Shown here: piece by piece, positions 1-9,896 of the stretch | Position numbering within the stretch: the stretch's first letter is position 1 | Layout of the letters: every line of letters begins with the position of its first letter | Source: Strigamia acuminata | Lineage: Eukaryota; Arthropoda; Chilopoda; Geophilomorpha; Linotaeniidae | Assembly (NCBI GenBank): GCA_949358305.1 | Contig: CASHSZ010000001.1 | Location: 216,501 to 280,500, forward strand | Length of the DNA stretch: 64,000 nt | Direction of reading: 5' to 3' | Position numbers and translations under genes: made by a program | The notes under the pieces: generated by a model | Database searches by the model: none | What the model was told of the DNA's origin: nothing | The model's input: only the letters and a program-made list of their open reading frames with translations

Positions 1-241
1 TAACGTGCCCTAACCTAACCTAACGTGCCTTAACCTAACCTAACGTGCCCTAACCTAACCTAACGTGCCCTAACCTAACCTAACGTGCCCTAACCTAACC
101 TAACGTGCCCTAACCTAACCTAACGTGCCCTAACCTAACATGCCCTTAACCTAACCTAACGTGCCCTTAACCTAACCAAACGTGGTCCTGCCTTAACCTA
201 ACATGCCTTTAACGTAACCTAAGGTAGTCTTGCCCTTACGT
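1..241. repeat. telomere-like 20 bp tandem repeat
   Basis: The unit TAACGTGCCCTAACCTAACC repeats almost perfectly to about base 135 and then degenerates to about 241. It contains the complement of the arthropod telomere unit TTAGG with an inserted GTGCC-type block. Whether this is a true subtelomeric array or an internal satellite cannot be told, because the window starts inside it. Confidence 0.85.
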
Positions 242-779
242 AACGTGCCTTTATCACAAAACGTATTTTTGATTGTAAGAATGTGATTGCACAATAATTT
301 TTCTAACTTTGCTCCACATTTGATCCAAGTTTGTCGAATTAATTGTTTACAATCTGTGAAAATTTTTGTTTTCTCAAATTTCATTCTTTATTTTAATTTA
401 ATTTAAGTTGCACAAAAACTCACTTTCTCTCCTCACTCAATAGTAGAGTTGCTATGGCAACCCCCTAATTTCCTCGCTTTATCGGTTACTTTGAAAACGA
501 AACGAAAGGAAATGAAAGGAAATGAAATGAAATGAAACGAAATGAAATGAAACGAAATGAAATTAAACGAAACGAAACGAAATGAAATGAAATGAAACGA
601 AGGATTTCAACTCAGTAAATTTTGTTCACGGTAACTAAACAAATTTTTTTAATTATCCTGAATTGGAGCAAATTTGGACGAAATATTTGTGGTGAACTTC
701 AAGAAAATTTCAACAAATGTTGAAAATACGTTGCATACTGGTAGGTATTTTCTTTTCTTTTCTTTTCTTTTCTTTTTGT
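242..779. other. non-coding stretch upstream of the RIN gene
   Basis: AT-rich sequence with no exon that I can support. From about 497 to 602 it is a run of GAAAY pentamers (GAAAT, GAAAC, GAAAG). It is probably intron of the RIN gene, because the first visible coding exon starts with a splice acceptor. Confidence 0.5.
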
Positions 780-897
780 GCGCCGCGCACTACTTGTATT
801 TGCAACCGACAACAACCCGCCGACTTACATCTTCCACGCGGCCGGCGAACGGACCGATGAAGAACGGTCCGCAGCGCCGCCAAAAGCCGCGTTAAAA
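780..897 (+). pseudogene. degenerate partial copy of a RIN exon segment
   Basis: About 850-895 resembles 1995-2050 of the large RIN exon. It shares a 17 bp exact block (AAGAACGGTCCGCAGCG) followed by an AAAGCCGCGTT match with small gaps. The stretch is GC-rich, unlike its surroundings, and ends in a stop codon. It looks like a short local duplication of coding sequence that has decayed. It could instead be a lost alternative exon. Confidence 0.45.
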
Positions 898-1202
898 ACT
901 CAATTTTTATCGGAAATAACAAGAAATGAAGGTAAATAAACAACACACGTCCAATCTTACCACATTTAATCGTGAGTAATAAAACACGCCGGCACGTCAA
1001 GCACCGATTATTAACCATTAATTCCAAGAACATGATCCGGATCACATTGCTAACTCCAACGACCGCCATTTTCGGAAATCAAAATCTCATCGCTGAAACC
1101 TCGAAAATGGCCGCATTTCTTTGATTTTTAGTACTGCTAATTGTATTGTATGTACCCGAGTAGTTATCTCCATCATTCGCGAAAACCTCTACTCTTTTAC
1201 AG

Positions 1203-4200
1203 ATTACTGGCTGTCATCTTTGACCAAATCACCCACGGACAAAACGAGCCCGCAAAACAAACCGTCGAAGTCGAACAACGCCCTATTGAGCTCGCCAGTG
1301 CTTACCACCTTCGGCCAACGGATAACCGTCAGCCCACCATGCACCGTCCCCCCGTCCAAGTCATTTTTCCGCGGTTCCACGACCTCCCTGGTGTCAAACT
1401 CCGACTCCATCGAGTGCGAAACCACCGGACTGCTCGTGAAACCCGCGAATCCGCCGCCGCCGCCGCCCCGCTGGTGCAAACCCGTGACGAACCGGAAAAC
1501 AGAAGCCGACAAAAGCACGCACAACTCGCCGAAACGTCCACAGGCGCTCGTGGAGCCGAAAAACGGCAAAGTGGTGCGCAGGAAGAAGAAATCGACGCAC
1601 TACACGCACTCGAACATCGTCGACTCGCCCCCCGACTACTACCGGAGCAGTTTGGCCGACAAAATCAGCGACTACGAGGACATTTGGGCCACGCCGGGCA
1701 AGCAGGAGACGCGCGGGGCGCCGAAAACCGTCGAATTGGTCACTTTTAAGCCGCCGACGGACAATTCGAGTCCCATGGCGGCGAGGAAACACGAAAACGG
1801 GCACAAGGTCGAAGGAATGTCCACGTCGGACGCCAGTTCGTCGAAAAGCAGCCCGGCGTCGACGCTGAGTTCGTCGCCGTCGTCACAAACGAGTCGGCCG
1901 AGGAACAAACTGGGGCTGACGATCGCCGCCGGAAGCGGCTCGCCGTCCGTGACGAAGAAACATTCCAGTCCGTTCTACGCGGAGCCCGCTGACGCGCTGA
2001 ACGGACCGAAGAACGGTCCGCAGCGTCGCAAAGTGGCGCCGAAAGCCGCGTTTCGGTTGCTCAGCCACCGACACTCGGACCCGAACATCCAGTGGCCGGC
2101 CGCGAAGAACGGAGGCGTGTTGGAGACGATCTACGCGTCCGACGAGGCGTCGCAGAGCGCGCTGTCGTCCAGTCTGGACAACCTGAACGGGCACCGGCGC
2201 CTGGTGCGGTGCCGGGCGCGGATTCCGTCGAGTTTGGTGGCGCGGCAGCCGCAGGAGGACGAGAACCGCGTCATGGTGGACACGCAGACGCAGACGACAC
2301 CAAAGGGTTGCGGGAATGTCAATGCGGGGATCCCGAAACTGATCACGAAGAAGGGCAATGACTGCTCGTGGCCCGTGGACTCGTCGTGGGAGTGGCTGGG
2401 AAACGAGAACGAGAACGAGAGTTTGTTGCTCGGGGACTCGGACGATGACGACGAGGAAGTGACGGTCGAGACGATTTTGAAGCGCGACGCCAAGTTCCCG
2501 CTGGTCGAGGCGCCGCCAGGGGAGGGCGAGGGGGCGCCAGACGGACTCACGGTCGAGGATCTCATCCAGCAGAAGTCGCCCGACCTGCACGTGCCCGAGA
2601 TCCAGCCGTTGACCAGGAGCAATTTGTTGAGGGTCTCAGAGTACGACAATCTGGACGAGGGCGGGAGGAATTGTCGGCGGAGGTGCGACGGGTCCGTGCA
2701 CGAGAGAGACAATTTGGCGTACGCGGCGTCGGAGAGCGCGAGTTCGGTGACGGAGTTTTCGGAGCCGTGGGACAGCGCGCGGTGGGAGGAGATTTTGAGG
2801 ATGGTGAGGGAGCCGAGGGAGCCGAGGGTGATGGAGGAGGTGGAGAACGAGAGGAATGCGATCGAGTTGTTGCCGTTGGATGTGGTGAACGAGGCGGTGA
2901 GGAATAGGAAGTTGTCGCTGGTGGAGGATGATTGCACGTCGGTGTCGAGTTTGCCGACCGTGGATTTCGATCGGGATAGTTCGTATTGTACGCAGGGGAA
3001 GACGCCGCACACTTTTATGCGTAAATTGATTATTGATTTGGTTTGATTTGATTTGATTTTTTTTTTTTTATTATTATTAAAGCTTCGACTTATATATTTA
3101 TGTTGAGGAATAAGGATTTAGGCGACTCCATTAGGGAATATGTTCTCAGGTATGTCTGTATTGGTTTTATAGGTGGCACTAAAATGTAGAATAGCAAAAC
3201 ATAAAGCGTGAACCGAATGGCGTTTAAAACTTCAACCACGACTGGAGTGGTTTATGAATCGGTTTGACAAAAATTTATCAAAAATTTGACCAAAATTTAT
3301 CAAAAATTTGACCAACATTTATCAAAAATTTGACCAAAATTTATCAAAAATTTGACCAAAATTTATCCAAAATTTGACCAAAATTTATCCAAAATTTATC
3401 CAAAATTTGACCAAAATTTATCCAAAATTTGACCAAAATTTATCCAAAATTTATCCAAAATTTGACCAAAATTTATCGAAAATTTGATTAAAATTTAGGT
3501 TGTGTATTGCTCTTCTCTTCTTCGAACTTGTGTTTGTCTTCCTTGGTTGAGTGTAGTTTCATCAATATTTTGTATTTATTTGTATATTTTGTTTCTTTTC
3601 TCTCAGGTTGTCTCAGGATAAAAGTACAACTTTTGGCAAAACGATCGAGAATTTCATCCAATGCACTTTAGACAGTCAAGAAACGAGTCCTCACATAGTC
3701 ATGAGAAACGTAGGATTACAATTAATTAGCAATTTATTAACTGAATTGTAAGCATTTCCTTTTTTTCAAAAGGTCCGTCAGTTCATGAGCGGCATCAAGA
3801 ATTATCTAGTCAAGCATGGTGAAGGCCAGTTTGAAATGGTGGTCCAGGTGGAAAGAAGCAAGGTGGCGAATCAGCTGAATAGGACATTTTGAATTTGAAT
3901 TAATTTTGTTTGTTTTGATCAGCTCAAAGCGAACGAGTTCCTCAACCTGGACGCGATCCTGGAAGGAGTTCTTCACAAGATCGTGATCAAACCGCTGAAG
4001 AAACACATTTATCAGTTGTTCGTTAACGAGTACACCAAAAATGGCGATCTCAAACTGCTGTCCGATAACATCAAGTATGCCAGATCGAAAACGCCCGAAG
4101 AATTCGGGGTCAAGGTATGGAAGAAAGAATGAAAAAAACCACCTGATTGACCCACATTTGATTTTTATCTGATTTTGATTGTAGTCTCAGTTCACTCCAC

Positions 4201-6191
4201 CCAAGGGATCGGCGATGGACACTGTGCATCATTTTCTACGGCGTTTACAACAAGTTTATTCACCGATGAGGAAACTGGAGAATTTGTTGACCTCGACTGC
4301 CTGCATTTTTAGCAGCGTAAGAATGGATAAATACTAGTAGCCTTGTGTGCGGTATCTACCGCGGTTTTTTAGACTTCTAAACTCTATGTTTAGAAAGTCT
4401 AATGAAACGGTTCTTTCTGTCCGTCCGTCCGTCCGTTGGCATCCATATCTCAAAATCTGTAGCAGGTGGAGACAAACGGATAACGGCAATAAATTCAGCG
4501 TACCTGAATTAGTATCCTCGGAACTTTTCGCAATTTTCCGACCTCCGGTTGAATTAATAAACCGGTTTTAGTGCACTTTTAGCGGTGTATTCCATGAAAA
4601 TTACGGAAATGACGTCATCATGACGACGTCATTTCCGTAATTTTCATGGAATAGACTTGGGACAGACGGAAAACGGAAAACGAGAAACGGGAAATTATAA
4701 CGACGGAAATGCGAAGCTAGTGAAACGTTCGTTGTACGCGATTGGTTTACATCCCGGCGCCGGCGTATTACGCGAATTTGGCGGCGTTCTGGGTGAAGAA
4801 GCTTTTGAAATTATAAATTTGAATGATTTAATTGCGAAATTGGTTGTTTTGTGTCATTAATTTATTATTATTATTTTTTTAATTAGGGGCAGGGTTTAGA
4901 AGTCTCATGTGTAATGCTTCCCTGCATTACAAATCCCTGCTTGTTTTTTACGACATAATACTGCGGTATCCACCAAATACTGCAATACTGCATCAATATT
5001 GAAAATCGCACCAATACCGAATATCACAAATGTGTTGGTTTTTATAGTTTTGTTCCATTTCAAGTTTGATTTTTATTGTTTTGTTCCATTTGCAGTATTG
5101 CGGTATTGATTCGGTATTGCGATATACCGCATTCATTGTGGTATTTGGTGAATACCGTACTGCACTTGTGCAAAAAAATTAATGCCATTAATGTCATTAA
5201 ATCATTCTATTAAATTACCAAAACGAAAGTGCACGTACACTACGTTAAATACGAAAAAAAATATTATTTGATGAAAAACGGAAATTGTAGATGTGGCCGG
5301 CGTTGGCAATTTCGAATACGGTTATTTAGTTGGTTATTTACATTTGCAATTTTAATTTTCTCGCAGGTGCAAAACGTGAATGAAAAAGACGAAACTTCGA
5401 TGGGAGCGGACGGTAAGCGAGAGAAAAATGAAAGTGAAATTGTAATAGACGCTAAATTATAATTTTTAGATTATTTGCCGATGTTGATGTACGTGCTCGT
5501 CCATTGCGGGATGATTGCGGCCGAAATCGAAGCGGATTACATGTGGGGTCTGCTGCACCCGTCGCTGCTGACCGGCGAAGGCGGCTACTACTTGACCACG
5601 TTGAGCAGCGCGGTGCACGTGCTGAAAAACTTTCAAAAGTGGCACGTGGACAGGCGTAAAGAGATCAATTCCATCGACAACAAAGAAGTGAATGAGAAAA
5701 TTGATTAATTTAATTTAATTTAATTTAATTTAATTTAATTTTCTTGTTTTGTATCAGAGCGAAAATCAAGGATTTATGAAAATTATGATACCCGACGAAA
5801 TTAATGGCAGTATCATTTCAAAAACGTTCCCAGTACGGCCTACTATTAGTACAAAAGAAGTTGGTACGATTGAAATGAAAAATTCTATTGTGTTTTGTCA
5901 ATTTATTAATTTATTGCTATTTTAGGGAAAATGATCGCTCACAAATTCAATATAACGAATCCTCAGGATTATGGCCTATTCAAATTAGTCAACGGAGAAG
6001 GTAAATAGACAGTTTGCGTTACGAAAAGTCAAGTTAAAGTTTTATTTTTTGCTTTAGAAACGCTACTCATGGACGCAGAGTGCCCGTATTCGATGCAGAT
6101 GCAACTGCAAGTGGCCGCTGTGGAATGCGCGTTTGCGTATAAACGAATCGACGCTAAAATCGCGTGGCCAATTACTAATAAAAAGTCTTGA
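1203..6191 (+). CDS. spri: RIN/Sprint-type Rab5 guanine nucleotide exchange factor, 3' part
   Basis: Eleven exons join in phase: 1203-3020, 3083-3149, 3607-3709, 3773-3862, 3923-4114, 4185-4316, 5367-5412, 5470-5687, 5758-5863, 5926-6000 and 6058-6191 (TGA). They give 992 codons. The first exon (about 605 aa) is Ser/Pro-rich and disordered, with a PPPPPP run that could bind SH3 domains. It is followed by the RIN homology region (MRNVRQFMSGIKNYLVKHG), a VPS9 domain (LNLDAILEGVLHK... DYLPMLMYVLVHCG... HPSLLTGEGGYYLTTL) and a C-terminal Ras-association domain (KTFPVRPTISTKEV... MIAHKFNITNPQDYGLF). Proteins of this family activate Rab5 on endosomes downstream of Ras and receptor tyrosine kinases. 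The exon at 1203 follows a good acceptor (CTCTTTTACAG) and begins mid-codon, so the SH2-bearing 5' exons lie outside the window or were not found. The 1,050 bp intron before 5367 is filled with repeats. Confidence 0.93.
3268..3495. repeat. intronic minisatellite, about 21 bp unit
   Basis: Tandem copies of TTTGACCAAAATTTATC(A/C)AAAA fill most of the second visible RIN intron. Some units lack the GACC half, giving back-to-back TTTATCCAAAA blocks. Confidence 0.85.
4588..4653. repeat. perfect 29 bp inverted repeat (hairpin)
   Basis: The arms 4588-4616 and 4625-4653 are exact reverse complements (TATTCCATGAAAATTACGG... and its inverse), separated by the 8 base spacer ATCATGAC. It lies in a RIN intron inside the Argonaute-tail repeat. 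A perfect palindrome of this size suggests recent origin or conversion between the arms. Confidence 0.95.
4724..4816 (+). pseudogene. Argonaute PIWI-domain C-terminal fragment
   Basis: The frame reads NVRCTRLVYIPAPAYYANLAAFW and then KKLLKL and a stop. This resembles the end of the PIWI domain of Argonaute proteins, where a YVRCTRSVSIPAPAYYAHL-type sequence is strongly conserved. Only about 30 codons are left, with no intact upstream frame. It sits on the plus strand inside an intron of the RIN gene. A second, longer remnant lies at 42025-42168. Both are non-functional pieces carried by a repeat. Confidence 0.7.
4951..5165. mobile_element. small inverted-repeat element (MITE-like)
   Basis: The left side, ACTGCGGTATCCACCAAATA (from about 4951), is mirrored at the right by GGTATTTGGTGAATACCGTA (to about 5161). 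The arms are about 35 bp and diverged. The middle is AT-rich and has no ORF. Target duplications are not clear. Confidence 0.55.
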
Positions 6192-6979
6192 ACGAGTGAG
6201 CTGCTGTAATTGAATTTTGTTTAGTTTTTATTTGTATTTTAATTGTTTTTTCGTTTTTGCTAGCTTTTGGAAAGAACCGACGCAAATTCGTAAATGTTCT
6301 CAGCAAGTTTGGCCAGTTTCTTCTTGTTTTATTTTCTCATACATTGCTGCAACTGTGACGGGACGTTCTTTGTACATATTGCATTGTATTATATTGTGTA
6401 AAAGGTTTTTCATTTGTTAAATGCTATACTTTGTTTTATTTTTTACTTTTTCTGTGCCTTCGTTTGTTTCTCTCATTCAAGGTGTATATGTTTTTGACAT
6501 TTTCAAAAAAAGGACTGTAAAATGACGAAAAATTAAAGAAATTATTGAAGAGATTTAATGTTGTTTGTCACTACATTTGTTGATTTTTTTACGGAAAATG
6601 TGGACTCCAGGTCCTATATTTATTTATTCTTTTATTTACAGTTTGTTTCTGGTTTTAGTTATACCGGGAGTTGTCCGACAATAAAACCATAACAGTATAG
6701 AAACTATTACCTGCTACGTTTTTTAAAATTACAATTATTTGTAATGAAAATTTAACCTTAAAATAGTTGTTTGAATGATAAAAAGAAAAATAAAGTAATA
6801 AAATTAATCAACTATCCAGTAAACCGTCCTTTTTCGAGCAAACTTTTCCTCCGCATTTTAGACATACCGAAACTTATGAATAGGTTGAAAACTTCACCAA
6901 CTGTACTTTAATCCCACATATTAATTTACACTTTTATCAGTTAAAAACACAAGATTAACGTCAAAATTTCGTCTTAAAA
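6192..6979. other. RIN 3' UTR and spacer before LYPLAL1
   Basis: AT-rich and without coding features. The left end should hold the RIN 3' UTR and the right end the LYPLAL1 promoter. I cannot point to a convincing TATA box or poly(A) site. Confidence 0.5.
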
Positions 6980-8368
6980 ATGAGTTTTCAGACGGGAAAA
7001 GCCTTTTTAGGCGTTGTCCCCCAAACTTCAGCCCAAGCCACCGCATCCCTCATATTCCTTCATGGCTCTGGTAACTCAGAAAAATAATTTATTCCATAAT
7101 TTATTATTTCATAATCATATTGTAAATGGAACCGAATAAATAAATAAATAAATAATTTTCTTTTAATTCAAGGTGACACGGGCAAGGGGTTCCGAGACTG
7201 GGTTCGATTCGTGTTGGGCCAAGACTTAACTTTTCCTCACGTTAAGATCATTTATCCAACAGCCCCAGAAAGGTGACAATTTTGAACGTGAAAAACGTGA
7301 AAATTTGTTTAATTTAATTTTAGGCCTTACACCCCACACGGCGATGCGATTAGCACAGTTTGGTTCAATCGTCGTGAAATATCACTCGACGCTGCTGAAG
7401 ATGAAACAAGTACAAATTCTGCGTGTTCGTTGGTCAAGGATTTGATATCGCAGGAAGTGGCGAGCGGAATTCCAATACATCGGATCATGATCGGTGAATT
7501 GAGATAACAAGTTGATTGAATGATTAAAATTATTAAAATTATTGTTTAGGTGGTTTTTCGATGGGCGGATGTTTATCGATGCATGTTGCGTATAGATTTC
7601 AACTTCAGTTGGCTGGATGTATTTGTTTGTCGGGGTTTCTTAACAAGGAGTCGGCGGTTTATAACGTAAATAATTTAAATTAAATTGTATCGGATGTTTG
7701 AAAGTCCGATTTAGTTGCAATAATTCAACTTTTTGACGAAAATATTCAATGTTTACCTTAAAAATTGCAATTTTGAATTAAAATATTCAATTTTTACCTT
7801 AAAAATTGCAATTTTGAATTAAAATATTCAATTTTTACCTTAAAAATTGCAATTTTAATGAAAATATTCATCTTTTACTCTCGAAATTGCAATTTTTAAT
7901 GAAAATACTCATCTTTCCCCCTAAAAATTGCAATTTTAATGAAAATATTCATCCTTTACTCTCAAAATTGCAATTTTTAATGAAAATATTCATCTTTCCC
8001 TCTAAAAATTGCAATTTCCAATTATTTTTTCATTAAAAATTGCAATTTTTAGGTAAATCTTAAAATTTTTCAGCAAAAATTTACAAAATTTTCATCCAAA
8101 TAGACATTTTCTAATCCTAAACTAACCAAACTCTTTATCTCAACAGGCTTTGAAGTCTCAGAAAGCAGATCATCCTCCATTGCTCATGTGTCACGGTCAA
8201 AAAGACCCGCTTGTCAAATACGATTGGGCCAAATCGACATACATATCCCTAAAAAACCTCGGCGTAGTCGACTCGAAATTCCACACCTATCCGAACAAAT
8301 TTCACGACATTGACGACACGGAAATCGAACTCGTTAAACACTGGATCAACGAACGAATTCCACAATAA
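6980..8368 (+). CDS. LYPLAL1: lysophospholipase-like protein 1 (serine hydrolase)
   Basis: Five exons (6980-7070, 7173-7272, 7324-7493, 7550-7665, 8147-8368) join to 232 aa, close to the usual length of about 237 in the family. It is an alpha/beta hydrolase of the acyl-protein thioesterase/lysophospholipase group. The early [11 protein letters not shown] loop carries the oxyanion region. GGFSMGG places the nucleophile at Ser124. GQKDPLV gives the acidic residue Asp179, and NKFHD gives the His at 212. Substrates in the family are short-chain esters and possibly S-acylated proteins. It is cytosolic: no signal peptide is seen. The last intron (7666-8146) is stuffed with a 40 bp minisatellite. 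The stop codon lies only 39 bp from the stop of the convergent RRP15 gene, so their 3' UTRs overlap. Confidence 0.95.
7735..8045. repeat. intronic minisatellite, about 40 bp unit
   Basis: Seven or so imperfect units built on AAAATATTCAATTTTTACC followed by TTAAAAATTGCAATTTTGAA lie in the last LYPLAL1 intron. Later units change CAATTTTTACC to CATCTTTCCC, so the array has two sub-variants. Confidence 0.85.
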
Positions 8369-8407
8369 AAAACAAAAATAAAAAATAACAAAATTTTATT
8401 AAATTAA

Positions 8408-9432
8408 TTAATTCATTTCGTCATTTTCTTCGCGCGGTTTATCCCAATCCTTCATCTTGGCTCCCAACATGAAATCATCGCGGAAAAGATCCCAACTCGG
8501 GTTCTTTTCATCTTTACATTCATCTTTCGTTTTCTATAAAATAAAAAAAAAAAAATCAGTTTAACAAATTCCAACAAATAAATATAAAATCACCTTTTTT
8601 GATTTTCTAATTTCATCTTTAACGTTGACGCTTTTGCTCTTGCCGTGAAGCAAATCGAGAAAATCTCCTTTCGACACTTTTTTCATGATTTTTTCGCGTT
8701 TCTTCTCACTTCCGGCCTGTTTAACCTTGTCGTTCACCGTCACTTGCTGTTGTTTAACCGCATTAAACAGCTGAACAACTCCTCTAAAAAGATTAAACAA
8801 ATAAACAATAATAAACAACATTAAATACAAATATACTTTGTGGCTATCCTCGCTAACGCCCTCTCCCGTTCTCTTTCGGAAACATCCGGTTTCTTTTTCA
8901 GTAAAATTTCCCATTCCTGGAGTTTTTTCTAAACAAAAAAATAAGCAAATAAGCAAACATTTCGAATCGTATCAAACATAATTTATACTTTGGCAAATCT
9001 CTTGTGTTTTTCTTTAATTTCGTCATCAGATTGCGTTTCGTCTTCGATTTTTTCCACCTTTTCGACTCCGTCGACGTTATCCACGACCTCGAAGCCGGTT
9101 TTCTTTTTTACTTCGCTTATTCTGACAGCCGAATCCTTCTTCGCCTTCGTTAACAGTTTATTCACCGGGCCCGAACCTCGCAGGACCTTTTGCATCGCGT
9201 CGGCCCATGATGGATTTCCAATTTCTTCGCTCGTTTCACACGTGCTGTCCGCCGCTTCTTCGCCGTTTTCCGTGTCAGATGCGCTGTCATCGTCGATTTT
9301 GATGTACGGTTTTTCATTCTCTACATCCTCTGTAATTAATTATCACATTTTACCGATTTATTTGGCGATTTTAACCGAATATTTACCCGAAATCTTCCTT
9401 TTTCTGGTTTCTAAACTGCTCGAGACGGCCAT
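8408..9432 (-). CDS. RRP15: RRP15-like ribosome biogenesis protein
   Basis: Five exons on the minus strand (9432-9387, 9329-8989, 8928-8837, 8783-8594, 8533-8408) join to 264 aa. The N-terminal third is acidic and low-complexity. It is followed by a WADAMQKVLR segment, a Lys-rich coiled stretch, and the conserved core motif ATKGVVQLFNAVKQQQ, then GDFLDLLHG. These are marks of the RRP15 family, nucleolar proteins needed for pre-60S subunit maturation. The C-terminus (NPSWDLFRDDFMLGAKMKDWD) is also typical. The start ATG at 9432 is the first in frame and is followed by a short 46 bp exon. The gene converges on LYPLAL1 and lies upstream of, and on the same strand as, SPTLC2. Confidence 0.93.
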
Positions 9433-9896
9433 TTTGTGTTTTGAATATCTTCCCGCTAGAGCGTGCATTTCTAGCAATTTCTAAAACCCGCGATAAAGCA
9501 GAAAGAACCAAGACTTCGGAATTTAATTTGTAATTTCGGTGTTTATTGGTAAGTATTTATCTATCGCGGGTTAAGCGAGACAACTTTTTAGTTAATTTAA
9601 ATATTTTTCTTTTCGCAACCGGAGCGTGGTTAAACTGGGAATACCTAAAACCCGGGATGTATATACAATATGACAAAAAGACTTTAATTTCAAATTAAAT
9701 GTACAATTTTCACAGAGTAAATCAGTTTTTTACCCCGATACAACGGTATGAACTCAATTTTGTTATTAAATATAGACTTTTTGCTTAACATGTAAAAAAG
9801 ATAATTCAAACAGATGTAAAAGTAAACATATATTACCAAAAAATGTGAATTTCTTTTCTTATTATATATTTTGAACCTTGATTCAATAATTTGTCT
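9433..9896. other. spacer between RRP15 start and SPTLC2 end
   Basis: This 464 bp interval should contain the RRP15 promoter and the SPTLC2 3' UTR. It holds an 11 bp inverted repeat, AACCCGCGATA (9485-9495) and TATCGCGGGTT (9562-9572), near the RRP15 start. The pair could be a promoter element or a chance stem. No ORF is seen. Confidence 0.5.

Larger units (their letters stand above)
4371..4950 (+). mobile_element. repeat carrying a captured Argonaute 3' end
   Basis: The segment starts with AGACTTCTAAAC (4371-4382) and has the inverse GTTTAGAAGTCT at 4894-4905. This is followed by a small stem, GTAATG...CATTAC (4911-4930). The right part (about 4651-4950) matches 41960-42312: both have GACTTGGGACAGACGG, an Argonaute-like tail and the same GTTTAGAAGTCT plus stem ending. 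A hairpin close to one end plus a captured gene piece would fit a Helitron-like element, but no diagnostic protein or terminus is present. The class is a guess. Confidence 0.5.

Noticed and set aside
1121-1202. ATG at 1121 as the start of the RIN protein
   Set aside because: The codons between 1121 and 1202 look like intron, and a strong acceptor (CTCTTTTACAG) ends at 1202. The exon begins mid-codon, so upstream exons are expected.
1204-3012. Several long open frames antisense or out of frame to the large RIN exon
   Set aside because: The exon is GC-rich, which leaves other frames open. Only the plus-strand frame continues in phase into the conserved exons.
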